Below are positions 1-6,840 of a stretch of DNA of 18,642 bases, one piece after another. The notes beneath the pieces were generated by a model. It saw only the letters and a program-made list of their open reading frames with translations, was not told the origin of the DNA and did not search any database. Position 1 is the first letter of the stretch. Every line of letters begins with the position of its first letter. A program made the translations under genes and the position numbers. This DNA is from DATKQI01 sp035532755 (lineage in GTDB: Bacteria; Pseudomonadota; Alphaproteobacteria; Acetobacterales; Acetobacteraceae), in NCBI GenBank assembly GCA_035532755.1, contig DATKQI010000384.1, forward strand, positions 1 to 18,642, read 5' to 3'.

Positions 1-542
1 TGATGGGCCGTGCCGACGTGATGGTGGTGGACGGGGCGCTGGAGGGTGCGGTGCCGGTGCAGCCGGCCGCGGCACCTGCCGGCATCGGCCTGCCGGCGCT
101 GGACGCAGCGATGGCGCGCAAGGCGCTGGTCGTCGATCTCGCCCGCAGCATCGACTTCCGCGCCGGCCACATCCCGGGCGCGGTCTGGGGCATGCGCTCG
201 CGGCTGGAGATGCTCGCGCCGCAACTGTCGGCGGCACCGGAGGTGGTGCTGACCTGCCCGGACGGCGTGCTGGCCGCCCGCGCGGTGCCCGAGGCGATGC
301 GCCTCACCCCCGCGCCGGTGAGCGCGCTGGCCGGCGGTACCGCCTCCTGGCGGCGGGCCGGGCGTGCGCTGATGGCCGACCGCACCGACCCGCCGGACGA
401 GGCCTGCGTGGATTTCTACCTCCGCCCCTACGACCGCAACAGCGGGATAGAGGAGGCGATGCACGCCTATCTGTCCTGGGAGATCGATCTGGTGGCCGAG
501 ATCGCGCGCGACGGCACGGTCGTGTTCGGTGCGCCTGGCTGA
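1..542 (+). CDS. C-terminal part of a multi-domain rhodanese-like sulfurtransferase (5' end outside window)
   Basis: The reading frame is open from the window edge. Its first residues (MGRADVMVVDGAL) look like the end of one rhodanese repeat rather than a protein N-terminus, so the gene is probably cut by the window and the ATG at position 3 is internal. A further rhodanese domain follows, numbered from that ATG: VVDLARSIDFRAGHIPGA (about 43-60) is the CH2A-like segment, and TCPDGVLAA with Cys85 is the six-residue active-site loop. Rhodanese enzymes carry sulfur from donors such as thiosulfate as a persulfide on this cysteine. The tail with FYLRPYDRNSG and AYLSWEIDLV resembles the C-terminus of long rhodanese-related sulfurtransferases. 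Its last 14 bases overlap the next gene. Domain assignment is firm; the true substrate is unknown. Confidence 0.75.
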   Translation, partial: MGRADVMVVDGALEGAVPVQPAAAPAGIGLPALDAAMARKALVVDLARSIDFRAGHIPGAVWGMRSRLEMLAPQLSAAPEVVLTCPDGVLAARAVPEAMRLTPAPVSALAGGTASWRRAGRALMADRTDPPDEACVDFYLRPYDRNSGIEEAMHAYLSWEIDLVAEIARDGTVVFGAPG

Positions 543-1281
543 CACTGCAGCACTCGGGCGGGCGGCGCTCGACCTGCTGCTGCCGCCGCACTGCCTGGGC
601 TGCGAGGCGCTGGTGGCGCAGGCGGGCCGGTTCTGCGCCGCCTGCTTCAACCGCCTCGGTTTCATCTCGGAACCGATGTGCCGCCGCTGCGGCGCGCCCT
701 TCGCCCATGCCGGCCAGGGCGGAGCGGCGCACCTCTGCCCCGCCTGCACGGAAACCCCGCCGGATTTCGACCGTGCCCGCGGCGCGCTGCGCTACGATGC
801 CCATTCGCGCGGCCTCATCCTCGCGTTCAAGCATGCCGACCGGCCGGAGACGGCGGGGGCGCTGGCGGCGCTGATGGCCCGCGCCGGGGCTGCGCTGCTG
901 GCCCAGGCGGAGCTGATCGTGCCGGTGCCGCTGCACCGGCGGCGGCTGTTCGCCCGGCGCTACAACCAGGCCGCGCTGCTCGCGCTCGCGCTGGGCCGGC
1001 TCGCCCGCCGCACCGCGGTGCCGGACGCGCTGCTGCGCCTGCGCGCCACCGCCCCGCTGGGCGAGAAATCCGCCGCCGAACGCGCCGCCGAGGTGGCCGC
1101 CGCCTTCGCCGTGCGCCCGCGCCGCGCCGGGCGCATCGCCGGGCGGCGCGTGCTGCTGGTGGACGATGTGCTGACCTCCGGCGCCACCGCGAACGCCTGC
1201 GCCCGCACCCTGCGCGCGGCCGGGGCCATCGCCGTCGATGTGCTGGTGGCCGCCCGCGTGCCCGATCCGCGGCTGGGCTAG
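529..1281 (+). CDS. comF: ComF family phosphoribosyltransferase-like protein
   Basis: A 250-residue protein with a GTG start that overlaps the upstream rhodanese gene by 14 bases, suggesting coupled translation. The N-terminus holds paired zinc-ribbon cysteines (C22/C25, C36/C39, C51/C54, C70/C73), typical of the ComF double zinc ribbon. The core is a type I phosphoribosyltransferase fold; VLLVDDVLTSGAT (208-220) is the PRPP-binding loop. The segment VPVPLHRRRLFARRYNQA (131-148) is also a family hallmark. ComF proteins are needed for DNA uptake in naturally competent bacteria and probably act in the cytoplasm near the uptake machinery; the exact reaction is not settled. No other competence genes are present in the window, so a competence role here is inference. 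Length is normal for the family. Confidence 0.9.
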   Translation: MRLADTAALGRAALDLLLPPHCLGCEALVAQAGRFCAACFNRLGFISEPMCRRCGAPFAHAGQGGAAHLCPACTETPPDFDRARGALRYDAHSRGLILAFKHADRPETAGALAALMARAGAALLAQAELIVPVPLHRRRLFARRYNQAALLALALGRLARRTAVPDALLRLRATAPLGEKSAAERAAEVAAAFAVRPRRAGRIAGRRVLLVDDVLTSGATANACARTLRAAGAIAVDVLVAARVPDPRLG

Positions 1282-1290
1282 ACCGCACGC

Positions 1291-1318
1291 TGGACAGCGG
1301 CCGGCCGGCCGGCACAAT
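1291..1318 (+). promoter_or_regulatory. Putative promoter of the patatin gene, likely leaderless
   Basis: TGGACA (1291-1296) and CACAAT (1313-1318) are spaced by 16 bases and resemble a sigma-70 type -35/-10 pair. The -10 ends only eight bases before the ATG at 1327, so transcription would begin at or next to the start codon. No Shine-Dalgarno sequence is visible, which fits a leaderless mRNA. The spacer is a run of CCGG repeats, itself palindromic. Confidence 0.45.
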
Positions 1319-1326
1319 TTAGCCGC

Positions 1327-2250
1327 ATGAAAACATCCCCGCCGGGCCGAACCACCACCGCGCTGGCCCTGCAAGGCGGCGGCGCGCACGGCGCCTTCAC
1401 CTGGGGCGCGCTGGACCGGCTGCTGGAGGATGGGGTCGAGGTGGGGGCCATCTGCGGCGTCTCCTCCGGCGCGCTGCTCGCCACCCTGCTCGCGCAAGGC
1501 ATGGCGGAGGGCGGCGCGGCGGGCGGGCGGGCGGCGATGCGCCGGCTGTGGGACAGCGTGGCCACCGCCGCCACCTTCAGCCCGCTCCGCACCTCTCCCA
1601 TCGACCGCTGGCTGTGGGGGTGGGACCTCAGCAATTCCTTCGCCTGGCAGGGGATGGAGGCGGCGATGCGGCTGTTCAGCCCGCACCAGCTCAACCCCTT
1701 CGGCCACAACCCCCTGCGCGCGGTGCTGGAAAGCCTGCTGGACCGCGCCGCCCTCGCCTCCCCCGCCGCCCCGCGCCTGATCGTCGCCGCGACCGATGTG
1801 GAAACCGGCAAGGCGGTGCTGTTCGGCAACGCCGAGATCACCGTGGATGTGCTGCTCGCCTCCACCTGCCTGCCGTTCGTGTTTCCCGCCGTGGAGATCG
1901 GCGGGCGCGCGTACTGGGATGGCGGTTATGCCGGCAACCCGCCGCTCGCCCCGCTGCTGCACCCGCTGCCGGACGAGCTTGTGCTGGTCCGCGCCCAGCC
2001 CGCCCGCCGCCCCGGCGTACCGCGCACGCCCGCGGAGATCCTGAACCGGCTGAACGAGATCGCCTGCCACAACGTGCTGGAAGCCGAGCTTGCCGCGCTG
2101 CCGCCGGGGCTAAAGCTGCGCACGATCGACGCCGACGACACGCTGATAGACCTGCCGATCTCATCCAAGTTCAACGCCGAGGCCGAATTCCTGGGCACGC
2201 TGTTCGATGCCGGCCGGGCCGCGGCGGCCACTGCGCAGCCGGCCCTGTAG
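1327..2250 (+). CDS. Patatin-like phospholipase
   Basis: A 307-residue patatin-family lipid acyl hydrolase. The oxyanion-hole glycine stretch ALQGGGAHGAF (14-24) is followed by the nucleophile elbow GVSSG (44-48, Ser46), and the catalytic aspartate sits in YWDGGYAGN (Asp198), giving the complete Ser-Asp dyad. No signal peptide is visible, so the protein is probably cytoplasmic or peripheral on the membrane. Family members hydrolyse phospholipids or other acyl esters; the substrate cannot be told from sequence. Three bases separate it from the downstream histidine kinase, so the two are probably co-transcribed. The nearest plausible promoter lies directly upstream at 1291-1318. All key residues are intact. 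Confidence 0.88.
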   Translation: MKTSPPGRTTTALALQGGGAHGAFTWGALDRLLEDGVEVGAICGVSSGALLATLLAQGMAEGGAAGGRAAMRRLWDSVATAATFSPLRTSPIDRWLWGWDLSNSFAWQGMEAAMRLFSPHQLNPFGHNPLRAVLESLLDRAALASPAAPRLIVAATDVETGKAVLFGNAEITVDVLLASTCLPFVFPAVEIGGRAYWDGGYAGNPPLAPLLHPLPDELVLVRAQPARRPGVPRTPAEILNRLNEIACHNVLEAELAALPPGLKLRTIDADDTLIDLPISSKFNAEAEFLGTLFDAGRAAAATAQPAL

Positions 2251-2253
2251 CCC

Positions 2254-3693
2254 ATGCCCGGCGAACCCGCAGCCCCGCGCCGCAGCCTCTCGGCCCGGCT
2301 GCTGTGGCTGACGGTGGTGGCGGTGCTGCTGACCGAGGTGCTGGTGCTGCTGCCCTCGCTCGCCCGCGAACGCCGCGCCTGGCTGATGAGCCGCATCACC
2401 GAGGCGCATCTGGCCGCGCTGTCGGTGGCCGCCGCCCCGCACGGCATGGTGGACATGGCGACGCGCAACGAACTGCTGCGCCTGTCCGGCACCGAGGCGA
2501 TCGCGCTGAAGGAGCCGGGGCGCAGCGTGCTGGTGCTGGAGCCGCCCGCCGGCATCCGGCCCGCCGGCCGCGTGAACCTCGCGACCGAAACGGTGCTGAC
2601 CGGCATCCGCCGCGCCGTGGACGCACTGTTCGAGACCGGCAACCGGATGGAGGTGGTCTCCGCCCCCTCGCCGCTGCAGAAGCAGACCATCGTGCAGGTG
2701 GTGGTGCGCGCCAAGAACCTTGCCGAATACCTCCGCCGCTACGCCCGCAACATCGCCTGGCTGTCGATCCTGATCGCGGCGGTGACGGGTTCGCTGGTGT
2801 ATCTTGCCATGCTGCGGCTGCTGGTGCGCCCGATGCGGCGCATCACCCGCTCCATCGCCGCCTTCCGCGCCGACCCCGAACGCACCGCCCCGATCGACCC
2901 GGCGAAGGTGACGGGCGTGGACGACGACGAGATGGCCGTGGCCGGGCGGGAGCTGGCGGCGATGCAGCGGGAACTGCGCGCGGCCCTGTGGCGCAACGCG
3001 CGCCTCGCGGCACTCGGCACGGCGGTTGCCAAGATCAGCCACGACCTGCGCGGCATCCTCGCCTCCGCCCTGCTGGTGGCGGACCGGCTGCAAAGCGCGG
3101 AGGACCGTTCCGTCCGCCAGGCCGGGGAGATGCTGGTGCGCGCGGTGGAGCAGGCGTCCGACCTTGTGCGCCGGACGCTCGATTTCGCCCGCGAGGGCCC
3201 GCCGCCGCTGTCGCTGACGCAGGTGCCGCTCGCGCGGCTGATCGCGGAGGTGGCGGACGGCCTCGCCCCGATCGCCCCGGGCTTCTCGGTCCCGGGCTTT
3301 TCGGTGCGCGCGCAGGTGCCGGCGGAACTGTGCATCACGGCAGACCCCAGCCAGATGGCGCGCGTGTTCGGCAACCTGTTCCGCAACGCCGCCGAGGCGG
3401 GCGCGCGGCGCGTGGAGGTGAGCATCGCCGCGGCGGGCCAGGGCGCGGGCCAAGGCGCAGGCCAAGGTGCAGGGCAGACGACCATCCTGGTCGCCGACGA
3501 CGGCCCGGGCCTGCCGGAGGCCGCGCAAGCCAACCTGTTCCGCCCCTTCGCCGGCAGCCAGCGCCGCGGCGGCACCGGCCTCGGCCTCGCCATCGCGCGC
3601 GACCTGATGCGGGCGCATGGGGGGGATATCGAGCTGGCCGATACCGGGCCGGCGGGGACGCGGTTCCGGCTGCTGCTGCCCGCGGGGAGTTGA
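2254..3693 (+). CDS. Membrane sensor histidine kinase (orphan)
   Basis: A 479-residue two-component kinase. One N-terminal membrane helix (about 14-34) leads into a periplasmic sensor region of roughly 130 residues. A second helix (about 168-188) is followed by a HAMP-like linker (about 189-240). The H-box is KISHDLRGILAS with phospho-acceptor His263. The ATPase part has an N-box GNLFRNAAEAG (373-383), G1 box ADDGPGLP (414-421) and G2 box GGTGLGLAIARD (439-450). The kinase should therefore be active. The sensor domain is not one I recognise. No response regulator lies next to it; the upstream neighbour is the patatin gene, three bases away, which could be a functional partner. Two in-frame tandem duplications lie in the ATPase half (separate entries). 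They fall in loop regions and do not break conserved boxes. Confidence 0.88.
   Translation: MPGEPAAPRRSLSARLLWLTVVAVLLTEVLVLLPSLARERRAWLMSRITEAHLAALSVAAAPHGMVDMATRNELLRLSGTEAIALKEPGRSVLVLEPPAGIRPAGRVNLATETVLTGIRRAVDALFETGNRMEVVSAPSPLQKQTIVQVVVRAKNLAEYLRRYARNIAWLSILIAAVTGSLVYLAMLRLLVRPMRRITRSIAAFRADPERTAPIDPAKVTGVDDDEMAVAGRELAAMQRELRAALWRNARLAALGTAVAKISHDLRGILASALLVADRLQSAEDRSVRQAGEMLVRAVEQASDLVRRTLDFAREGPPPLSLTQVPLARLIAEVADGLAPIAPGFSVPGFSVRAQVPAELCITADPSQMARVFGNLFRNAAEAGARRVEVSIAAAGQGAGQGAGQGAGQTTILVADDGPGLPEAAQANLFRPFAGSQRRGGTGLGLAIARDLMRAHGGDIELADTGPAGTRFRLLLPAGS
3277..3306 (+). repeat. 15-bp in-frame tandem duplication inside the histidine kinase
   Basis: CCGGGCTTCTCGGTC is followed directly by CCGGGCTTTTCGGTG (13 of 15 bases identical), encoding PGFSV twice (residues 342-351). 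It lies before the N-box, in a variable stretch, and probably arose by slippage. Confidence 0.8.
3436..3477 (+). repeat. 12-bp tandem repeat (3.5 copies) inside the histidine kinase
   Basis: Three copies of a 12-base unit (GGCCAGGGCGCG and two variants) plus a half copy encode GQGA repeats at residues 395-408, just before the G1 box. Copies differ only at third codon positions and keep the frame, so this is a flexible Gly/Gln/Ala linker made by repeat expansion. Confidence 0.85.
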
Positions 3694-3737
3694 AGGCGGC
3701 ACGCCGGATTGCGCCGGCAGCGCCGCGCTGCGTAAAA

Positions 3738-3880
3738 TGCCAGCCGACGAAAGTGCCGACACTCCCTCCGTCATGCCGGCGAAGGCCGGCATCCAGGCCC
3801 GCCGCTCCGCAAGACCGGGAGCCCTGGATTCCCGCTTTCGCGGGAATGACGGCGATGGGCGACACTTCTGCCGGTTGGCA
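3738..3880. repeat. REPIN-like long imperfect palindrome built from two inverted REP units
   Basis: The two halves are inverted copies of each other. The left unit (about 3768-3797) carries hairpin GCCGGC-GAAG-GCCGGC (3775-3790); the right unit (about 3822-3854) carries CCCGC-TTTC-GCGGG (3831-3844). Both show the familiar CCGTCAT...ATCCAGG REP frame found between genes in many proteobacteria. Outer arms also pair: 3738-3760 against 3858-3880 match at 17 of 23 positions. The element fills the gap between the histidine kinase and the small membrane protein gene and could fold into an mRNA or terminator-like structure. It has no coding capacity and probably depends on a RAYT-type transposase elsewhere. 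Confidence 0.8.
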
Positions 3881-3905
3881 TGGTACTCAAGGGCGACTGC
3901 ACAAC

Positions 3906-3910
3906 GGAGG
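3906..3910 (+). promoter_or_regulatory. Ribosome binding site that fixes the start of the small membrane protein
   Basis: GGAGG at 3906-3910 lies eight bases before a GTG at 3919. The alternative ATG at 3880 has no such site and is the last part of the REPIN palindrome, so GTG 3919 is preferred. Confidence 0.65.
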
Positions 3911-3918
3911 GGCTCGGC

Positions 3919-4104
3919 GTGAAACTAAGCCATTGGGTCCTGCTGGTCCTGGTCTCGGCCATCGGCATCATCGGGCTGTTCGTGGCCGCCGGCGGTGGCG
4001 GGCCGACCACCTACCGGCTCGGGCTACTCGTGTTCGCCGCCGCCGTGATCTACGATTTCCGGTTGATCAAGCGCGTGTTCGACCGGATCGACCGCGGCGA
4101 GTGA
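3919..4104 (+). CDS. Small two-helix membrane protein of unknown function
   Basis: A 61-residue protein starting at GTG 3919 behind a strong GGAGG. Two hydrophobic segments, LSHWVLLVLVSAIGIIGLFV (about 3-22) and GLLVFAAAVIYDF (about 34-46), are separated by a glycine-rich turn. The charged end (RLIKRVFDRIDRGE) probably faces the cytoplasm. I do not recognise the family. It ends ten bases before the cis-prenyltransferase gene, so the two are probably translated from one mRNA; a link to isoprenoid or envelope metabolism is only guilt by association. A longer form from ATG 3880 would add 13 residues encoded partly by the repeat and is less likely. Confidence 0.65.
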   Translation: MKLSHWVLLVLVSAIGIIGLFVAAGGGGPTTYRLGLLVFAAAVIYDFRLIKRVFDRIDRGE

Positions 4105-4114
4105 ACCGCCGCCG

Positions 4115-4906
4115 ATGCCCGCCGCATCCTGGCTGCTGCGCCCGCTCTACCGGTTGTACGAGGCGCGGCTGCAGCGCGAGCTGGCCGGCCGCCCCATGCC
4201 GCGCCACGTCGGCATTATTCTCGACGGCAACCGCCGCCACGCCCGCCGCAGCGGGCTGACCGAGCCGCGCGAGATCTACGAACGCGGCGCGGGCAAGCTG
4301 GACGAGGTGCTGGACTGGTGCGCCGGCCTCGGCATCGGCGCCGTCACGCTGTGGGTGTTCTCCACCGACAACATGAACCGCCCCCAGGCCGAGGTCTCCG
4401 GCATCCTGGCCGCGGTGGAAGGCAAGCTGCGGCTGCTGGCGCGGGACCCGCGCATCCACCTCCGCCGCGTGCGGGTGCGCGCGGTGGGCAAGATCGATCT
4501 GCTGCCGCCCGCGGTGGCCGAAGCCATCGCCGCCGCGGAAGCCGCCACCGCCGGGTACGACAGCATGACGCTGACGATCGCGGTCGCCTACGGCGGGCGC
4601 GACGAGATCGCGCATGCCGTGCGCACCCTGCTGCACGAGGCGGATGCCGCCGGCCGCACCCTGGCCGAGACGATCGAGAGCGTGACCCCCGCGGCCATCG
4701 GTCGGCATCTCTACACGGCAGACCTGCCGGACCCGGACCTGATCATCCGCACCAGCGGCGAAATCCGCCTCTCGGGCTTCCTGCTGTGGCAGAGCGCGCA
4801 TAGCGAATTCTACTTCTCGGATGCCGACTGGCCCGCGTTTCGCAAGATCGACCTGTTGCGCGCCATCCGCGCGTTTCAGCATCGGGCGCGGAGGTTCGGG
4901 CGGTAG
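4115..4906 (+). CDS. cis-Prenyltransferase (UppS/isoprenyl transferase family), divergent
   Basis: A 263-residue member of the undecaprenyl diphosphate synthase family, which adds isopentenyl units in cis to an allylic diphosphate. The catalytic loop HVGIILDGNRRHARRSG has the metal/diphosphate Asp37. VTLWVFSTDNMNRP (77-90) matches the family's FSxEN-RP motif, and RTSGEIRLSGFLLWQSAHSE (212-231) matches the IPP-binding RTGGE-R-S-FLLWQ segment. Differences from textbook UppS are HAR in place of WAK after the catalytic loop, and YERGAGK where GHxxGxK is usual. It does not sit in the usual frr-uppS-cdsA-dxr setting, so it may be a second enzyme making a shorter or different product rather than the cell-wall carrier. 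It is spaced ten bases from the upstream membrane protein gene. Confidence 0.85.
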   Translation: MPAASWLLRPLYRLYEARLQRELAGRPMPRHVGIILDGNRRHARRSGLTEPREIYERGAGKLDEVLDWCAGLGIGAVTLWVFSTDNMNRPQAEVSGILAAVEGKLRLLARDPRIHLRRVRVRAVGKIDLLPPAVAEAIAAAEAATAGYDSMTLTIAVAYGGRDEIAHAVRTLLHEADAAGRTLAETIESVTPAAIGRHLYTADLPDPDLIIRTSGEIRLSGFLLWQSAHSEFYFSDADWPAFRKIDLLRAIRAFQHRARRFGR

Positions 4907-4932
4907 GGGGGAGCGCGATCGAAAGCAACCCT

Positions 4933-4964
4933 CCCCGTCACTCCCGCGAAAGCGAGCGTCCAGG
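4933..4964. repeat. Single REP unit (half of the REPIN type)
   Basis: The segment CCGTCACTCCCGCGAAAGCG followed by AGCGTCCAGG resembles one arm of the palindrome at 3738-3880, with a CGC-GAAA-GCG hairpin. It lies between the convergent ends of the prenyltransferase gene and the minus-strand gene ending at 4938, whose stop codon it supplies. Confidence 0.7.
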
Positions 4965-5309
4965 CACGCACGCCCCACTGCCGGAACCTGCTGAATGCGA
5001 GGTTTTGCCAGTTGAAGTCACCATCGCCTCGCTTGAAGCGGTCAATGGGTCCACACCTTCCTCGGCAGCCGTGCTTTCCACCGCCCGCTTGTGACGTTCC
5101 TTCACGATGCGCTTGTTGAGGATTTTGACTGATCCCACCATCAGCAGACGCATGTCGCGGACGAGATGGTCGCCAAGCTCCTTGTCGGAAATGTCCGATC
5201 CGGCGATGTCGAGCCGGAAGTCCCATCCGTTGATGCCGCCGCCGTTCGAGAATGTGATCTCGAAATCGAATACCGCCCTGTGTTCGTCCATGGGCACCGT
5301 GCCGCTCAT
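4938..5309 (-). CDS. Small conserved protein of unknown function with REP-derived C-terminus
   Basis: A 123-residue protein. ATG 5309 is chosen because GGAGG ends five bases before it; a GTG at 5321 is possible but would contain that site. The first 75 or so residues form a compact, well-conserved-looking domain (FDFEITFSNGGGINGWDF, then LVRDMRLLMVGSVKILNKRI). It resembles small actinobacterial and proteobacterial proteins that I recall being loosely labelled 'cyclase'; I cannot give it a function. The last 40 residues are low-complexity Ser/Thr/Gly, and the final ones (CVPGRSLSRE) are encoded by the REP unit at 4933-4964, so the original stop has probably been lost. It starts 33 bases after the MDR dehydrogenase stop and is probably co-transcribed with it. 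Codon use is less G/C-biased than that of its neighbours. Confidence 0.65.
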   Translation of the reverse strand: MSGTVPMDEHRAVFDFEITFSNGGGINGWDFRLDIAGSDISDKELGDHLVRDMRLLMVGSVKILNKRIVKERHKRAVESTAAEEGVDPLTASSEAMVTSTGKTSHSAGSGSGACVPGRSLSRE

Positions 5310-5342
5310 CCGCCCCTCCACCGTGCAGTGATGCCGGCCGGC

Positions 5343-6350
5343 TTAAAACCCCTCCAGCACGATCTTCCCCCGCGCTTTGCCGGATTCGATCAGCGCATGC
5401 GCCCGGCGCAGGTTCGCCGCGTCGATCCGGCCGAAGTTGTCGGTCAGCGTGGTGCGCAGCACGCCCTGGTCCACGAGGCGGGAGACCGCTTCCAGCAGCG
5501 CGTGCTGCTCGGCCATGTCGGCGGTGGCGAACACCGGGCGGGTGAACATCAGCTCCCAGTGCAGGGAGGCGGATTTCTGCTTCAGCTCCCGCACGTCGAT
5601 CGACGCCGGATCGTCGATCAGCCCCACCCGCCCCTGCGGGGCGACGATCTTCACGATGGCGGGCCAGTGCCGCTCGGTCGCGTTGGTGCTGAACACGTAA
5701 TCCGCGTACGGCAGGCCGAGGGCGGCCATCTGCTTCGGCATGTCCCCGTTGTGGTCGATCACCTCGTGCGCGCCGAGATCGAGGCACCAGGCGCGGGTTT
5801 CCTCCCGGCTCGCGGTCGCCACCACGTGCAGCCCGGTCAGCTTGCGGGCGAGCTGGATGGCGATGGAGCCCACCCCGCCGGCCCCGCCGATGATCAGCAG
5901 CGTGCCGGTGCGCGCCGCATCCCGCGGGATCGCGAGGCGGTCGAACAGCATCTCCCACGCGGTGATCGCGGTCAGCGGCAGGGCCGCGGCTTCCGCGAAC
6001 GAAAGCGATTTCGGCTTGTGGCCGACGATCCGCTCATCCACCAGATGCAGCTCGCTGTTCGCCCCGGGCCGGGCGATGGAGCCGGCGTACCACACGGCGT
6101 CACCCACGCCGAAATGCCGCACCTCCGCCCCGGTCGCGCGCACCACCCCGGCGGCGTCCCAGCCCAGCACGCGGCGCTCGCCCAGCGGCTCGGCCCGGCG
6201 GCGCACCTTGGTATCGACCGGGTTCACGGAAATCGCCTTCACCTCCACCAGGATGTCGTGGTGGCGCGGCTCCGGGTCCGGCAGCAGGGTGTCGAACAGC
6301 GAATCCTCGTCGGTGATCGGCCGGGCGTGGGTGAAGACGATGGCTTTCAT
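5343..6350 (-). CDS. Zinc-independent MDR family NAD(P)H-dependent alcohol dehydrogenase/quinone oxidoreductase
   Basis: A 335-residue medium-chain dehydrogenase/reductase. The N-terminal GroES-like domain (about 1-120) has NPVDTKVR (43-50) and GWDAAGVV (63-70). The Rossmann domain has the NADPH loop IIGGAGGVGSIAIQLA (153-168). The cysteine cluster and catalytic-zinc ligands of classical zinc alcohol dehydrogenases are missing, and WDAAG replaces the usual GHE. It therefore belongs to the quinone-oxidoreductase-like branch often called 'zinc-binding alcohol dehydrogenase family'. Such cytoplasmic enzymes reduce quinones or activated alkenes with NADPH; the substrate is unknown. It is the first gene of a likely two-gene minus-strand unit with the small protein ending at 4938. 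Length and start (MKAIVF) are normal for the family. Confidence 0.88.
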   Translation of the reverse strand: MKAIVFTHARPITDEDSLFDTLLPDPEPRHHDILVEVKAISVNPVDTKVRRRAEPLGERRVLGWDAAGVVRATGAEVRHFGVGDAVWYAGSIARPGANSELHLVDERIVGHKPKSLSFAEAAALPLTAITAWEMLFDRLAIPRDAARTGTLLIIGGAGGVGSIAIQLARKLTGLHVVATASREETRAWCLDLGAHEVIDHNGDMPKQMAALGLPYADYVFSTNATERHWPAIVKIVAPQGRVGLIDDPASIDVRELKQKSASLHWELMFTRPVFATADMAEQHALLEAVSRLVDQGVLRTTLTDNFGRIDAANLRRAHALIESGKARGKIVLEGF

Positions 6351-6420
6351 GATGGCGCGTCCCGATTCGCAGGCTTCCAGCTATGGTGGAAAGATCGGGT
6401 GGCGCGGCAATAATGGCAAG

Positions 6421-6756
6421 CTACAGCAGCTTCGCCTCGAACGGCGGCAGCAGGTCCGGCGCCTCGAACTCGATCACCCACAGATCGGGGTCGAAGCGCA
6501 TCTGCCGGGCGACGTAGGCATCCGCCGCCTCCTGGTCCACCGGGGCCGCGCCGGTGCCGCGCATCCAGGCCACCGCCCCGTCCGCCGCGCGGGCCTGGGA
6601 AAGCACGCACAGCCCCGTGGCGTTGCGCAGCACCACCAGCACGCCGCCGGCATCGGCATCGCCCCGGCGCAGCACCGCGCCGAACCGCCCGGCCGCGTTG
6701 CCCCGCCGGAGCATCGCCTGCACCCATAATTCGGCCTTCACCCGCGGTTCGCTCAT
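6421..6756 (-). CDS. DUF1491 family protein
   Basis: A 111-residue protein beginning MSEPRVKAELWVQAMLRR, with GGAGG four bases upstream of the chosen ATG. The family marks are visible: RRGDADAGGVL (30-40), a mid-protein W-M segment, YVARQMRFDPDLWVIEFE (81-98) and an acidic/hydrophobic tail. DUF1491 proteins are short, cytoplasmic, largely restricted to Alphaproteobacteria and of unknown function. The gene is divergent from the small protein at 6841, with 84 bases between them, and stands alone on its strand. Confidence 0.82.
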   Translation of the reverse strand: MSEPRVKAELWVQAMLRRGNAAGRFGAVLRRGDADAGGVLVVLRNATGLCVLSQARAADGAVAWMRGTGAAPVDQEAADAYVARQMRFDPDLWVIEFEAPDLLPPFEAKLL

Positions 6757-6840
6757 GCACCCTCCATGGCAGGATTGAACCCGGGCCGCCAGCCTGCCAA
6801 AACCTGCGCAGGACTGCATGGCGATGGTACGGGCGAGAAC

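Noticed and set aside
3436..3477. CRISPR-like or minisatellite repeat
   Set aside because: Units are adjacent with no spacers, keep the reading frame and lie within a coding region.
3880..3918. ATG 3880 as start of the small membrane protein
   Set aside because: No ribosome site, and it begins at the edge of the REPIN element; GTG 3919 has a well-spaced GGAGG.
1548..4259. A 903-codon plus-strand open frame
   Set aside because: Arg/Ala/Pro-rich shadow of the patatin, histidine kinase and prenyltransferase genes in another frame, with no domain.
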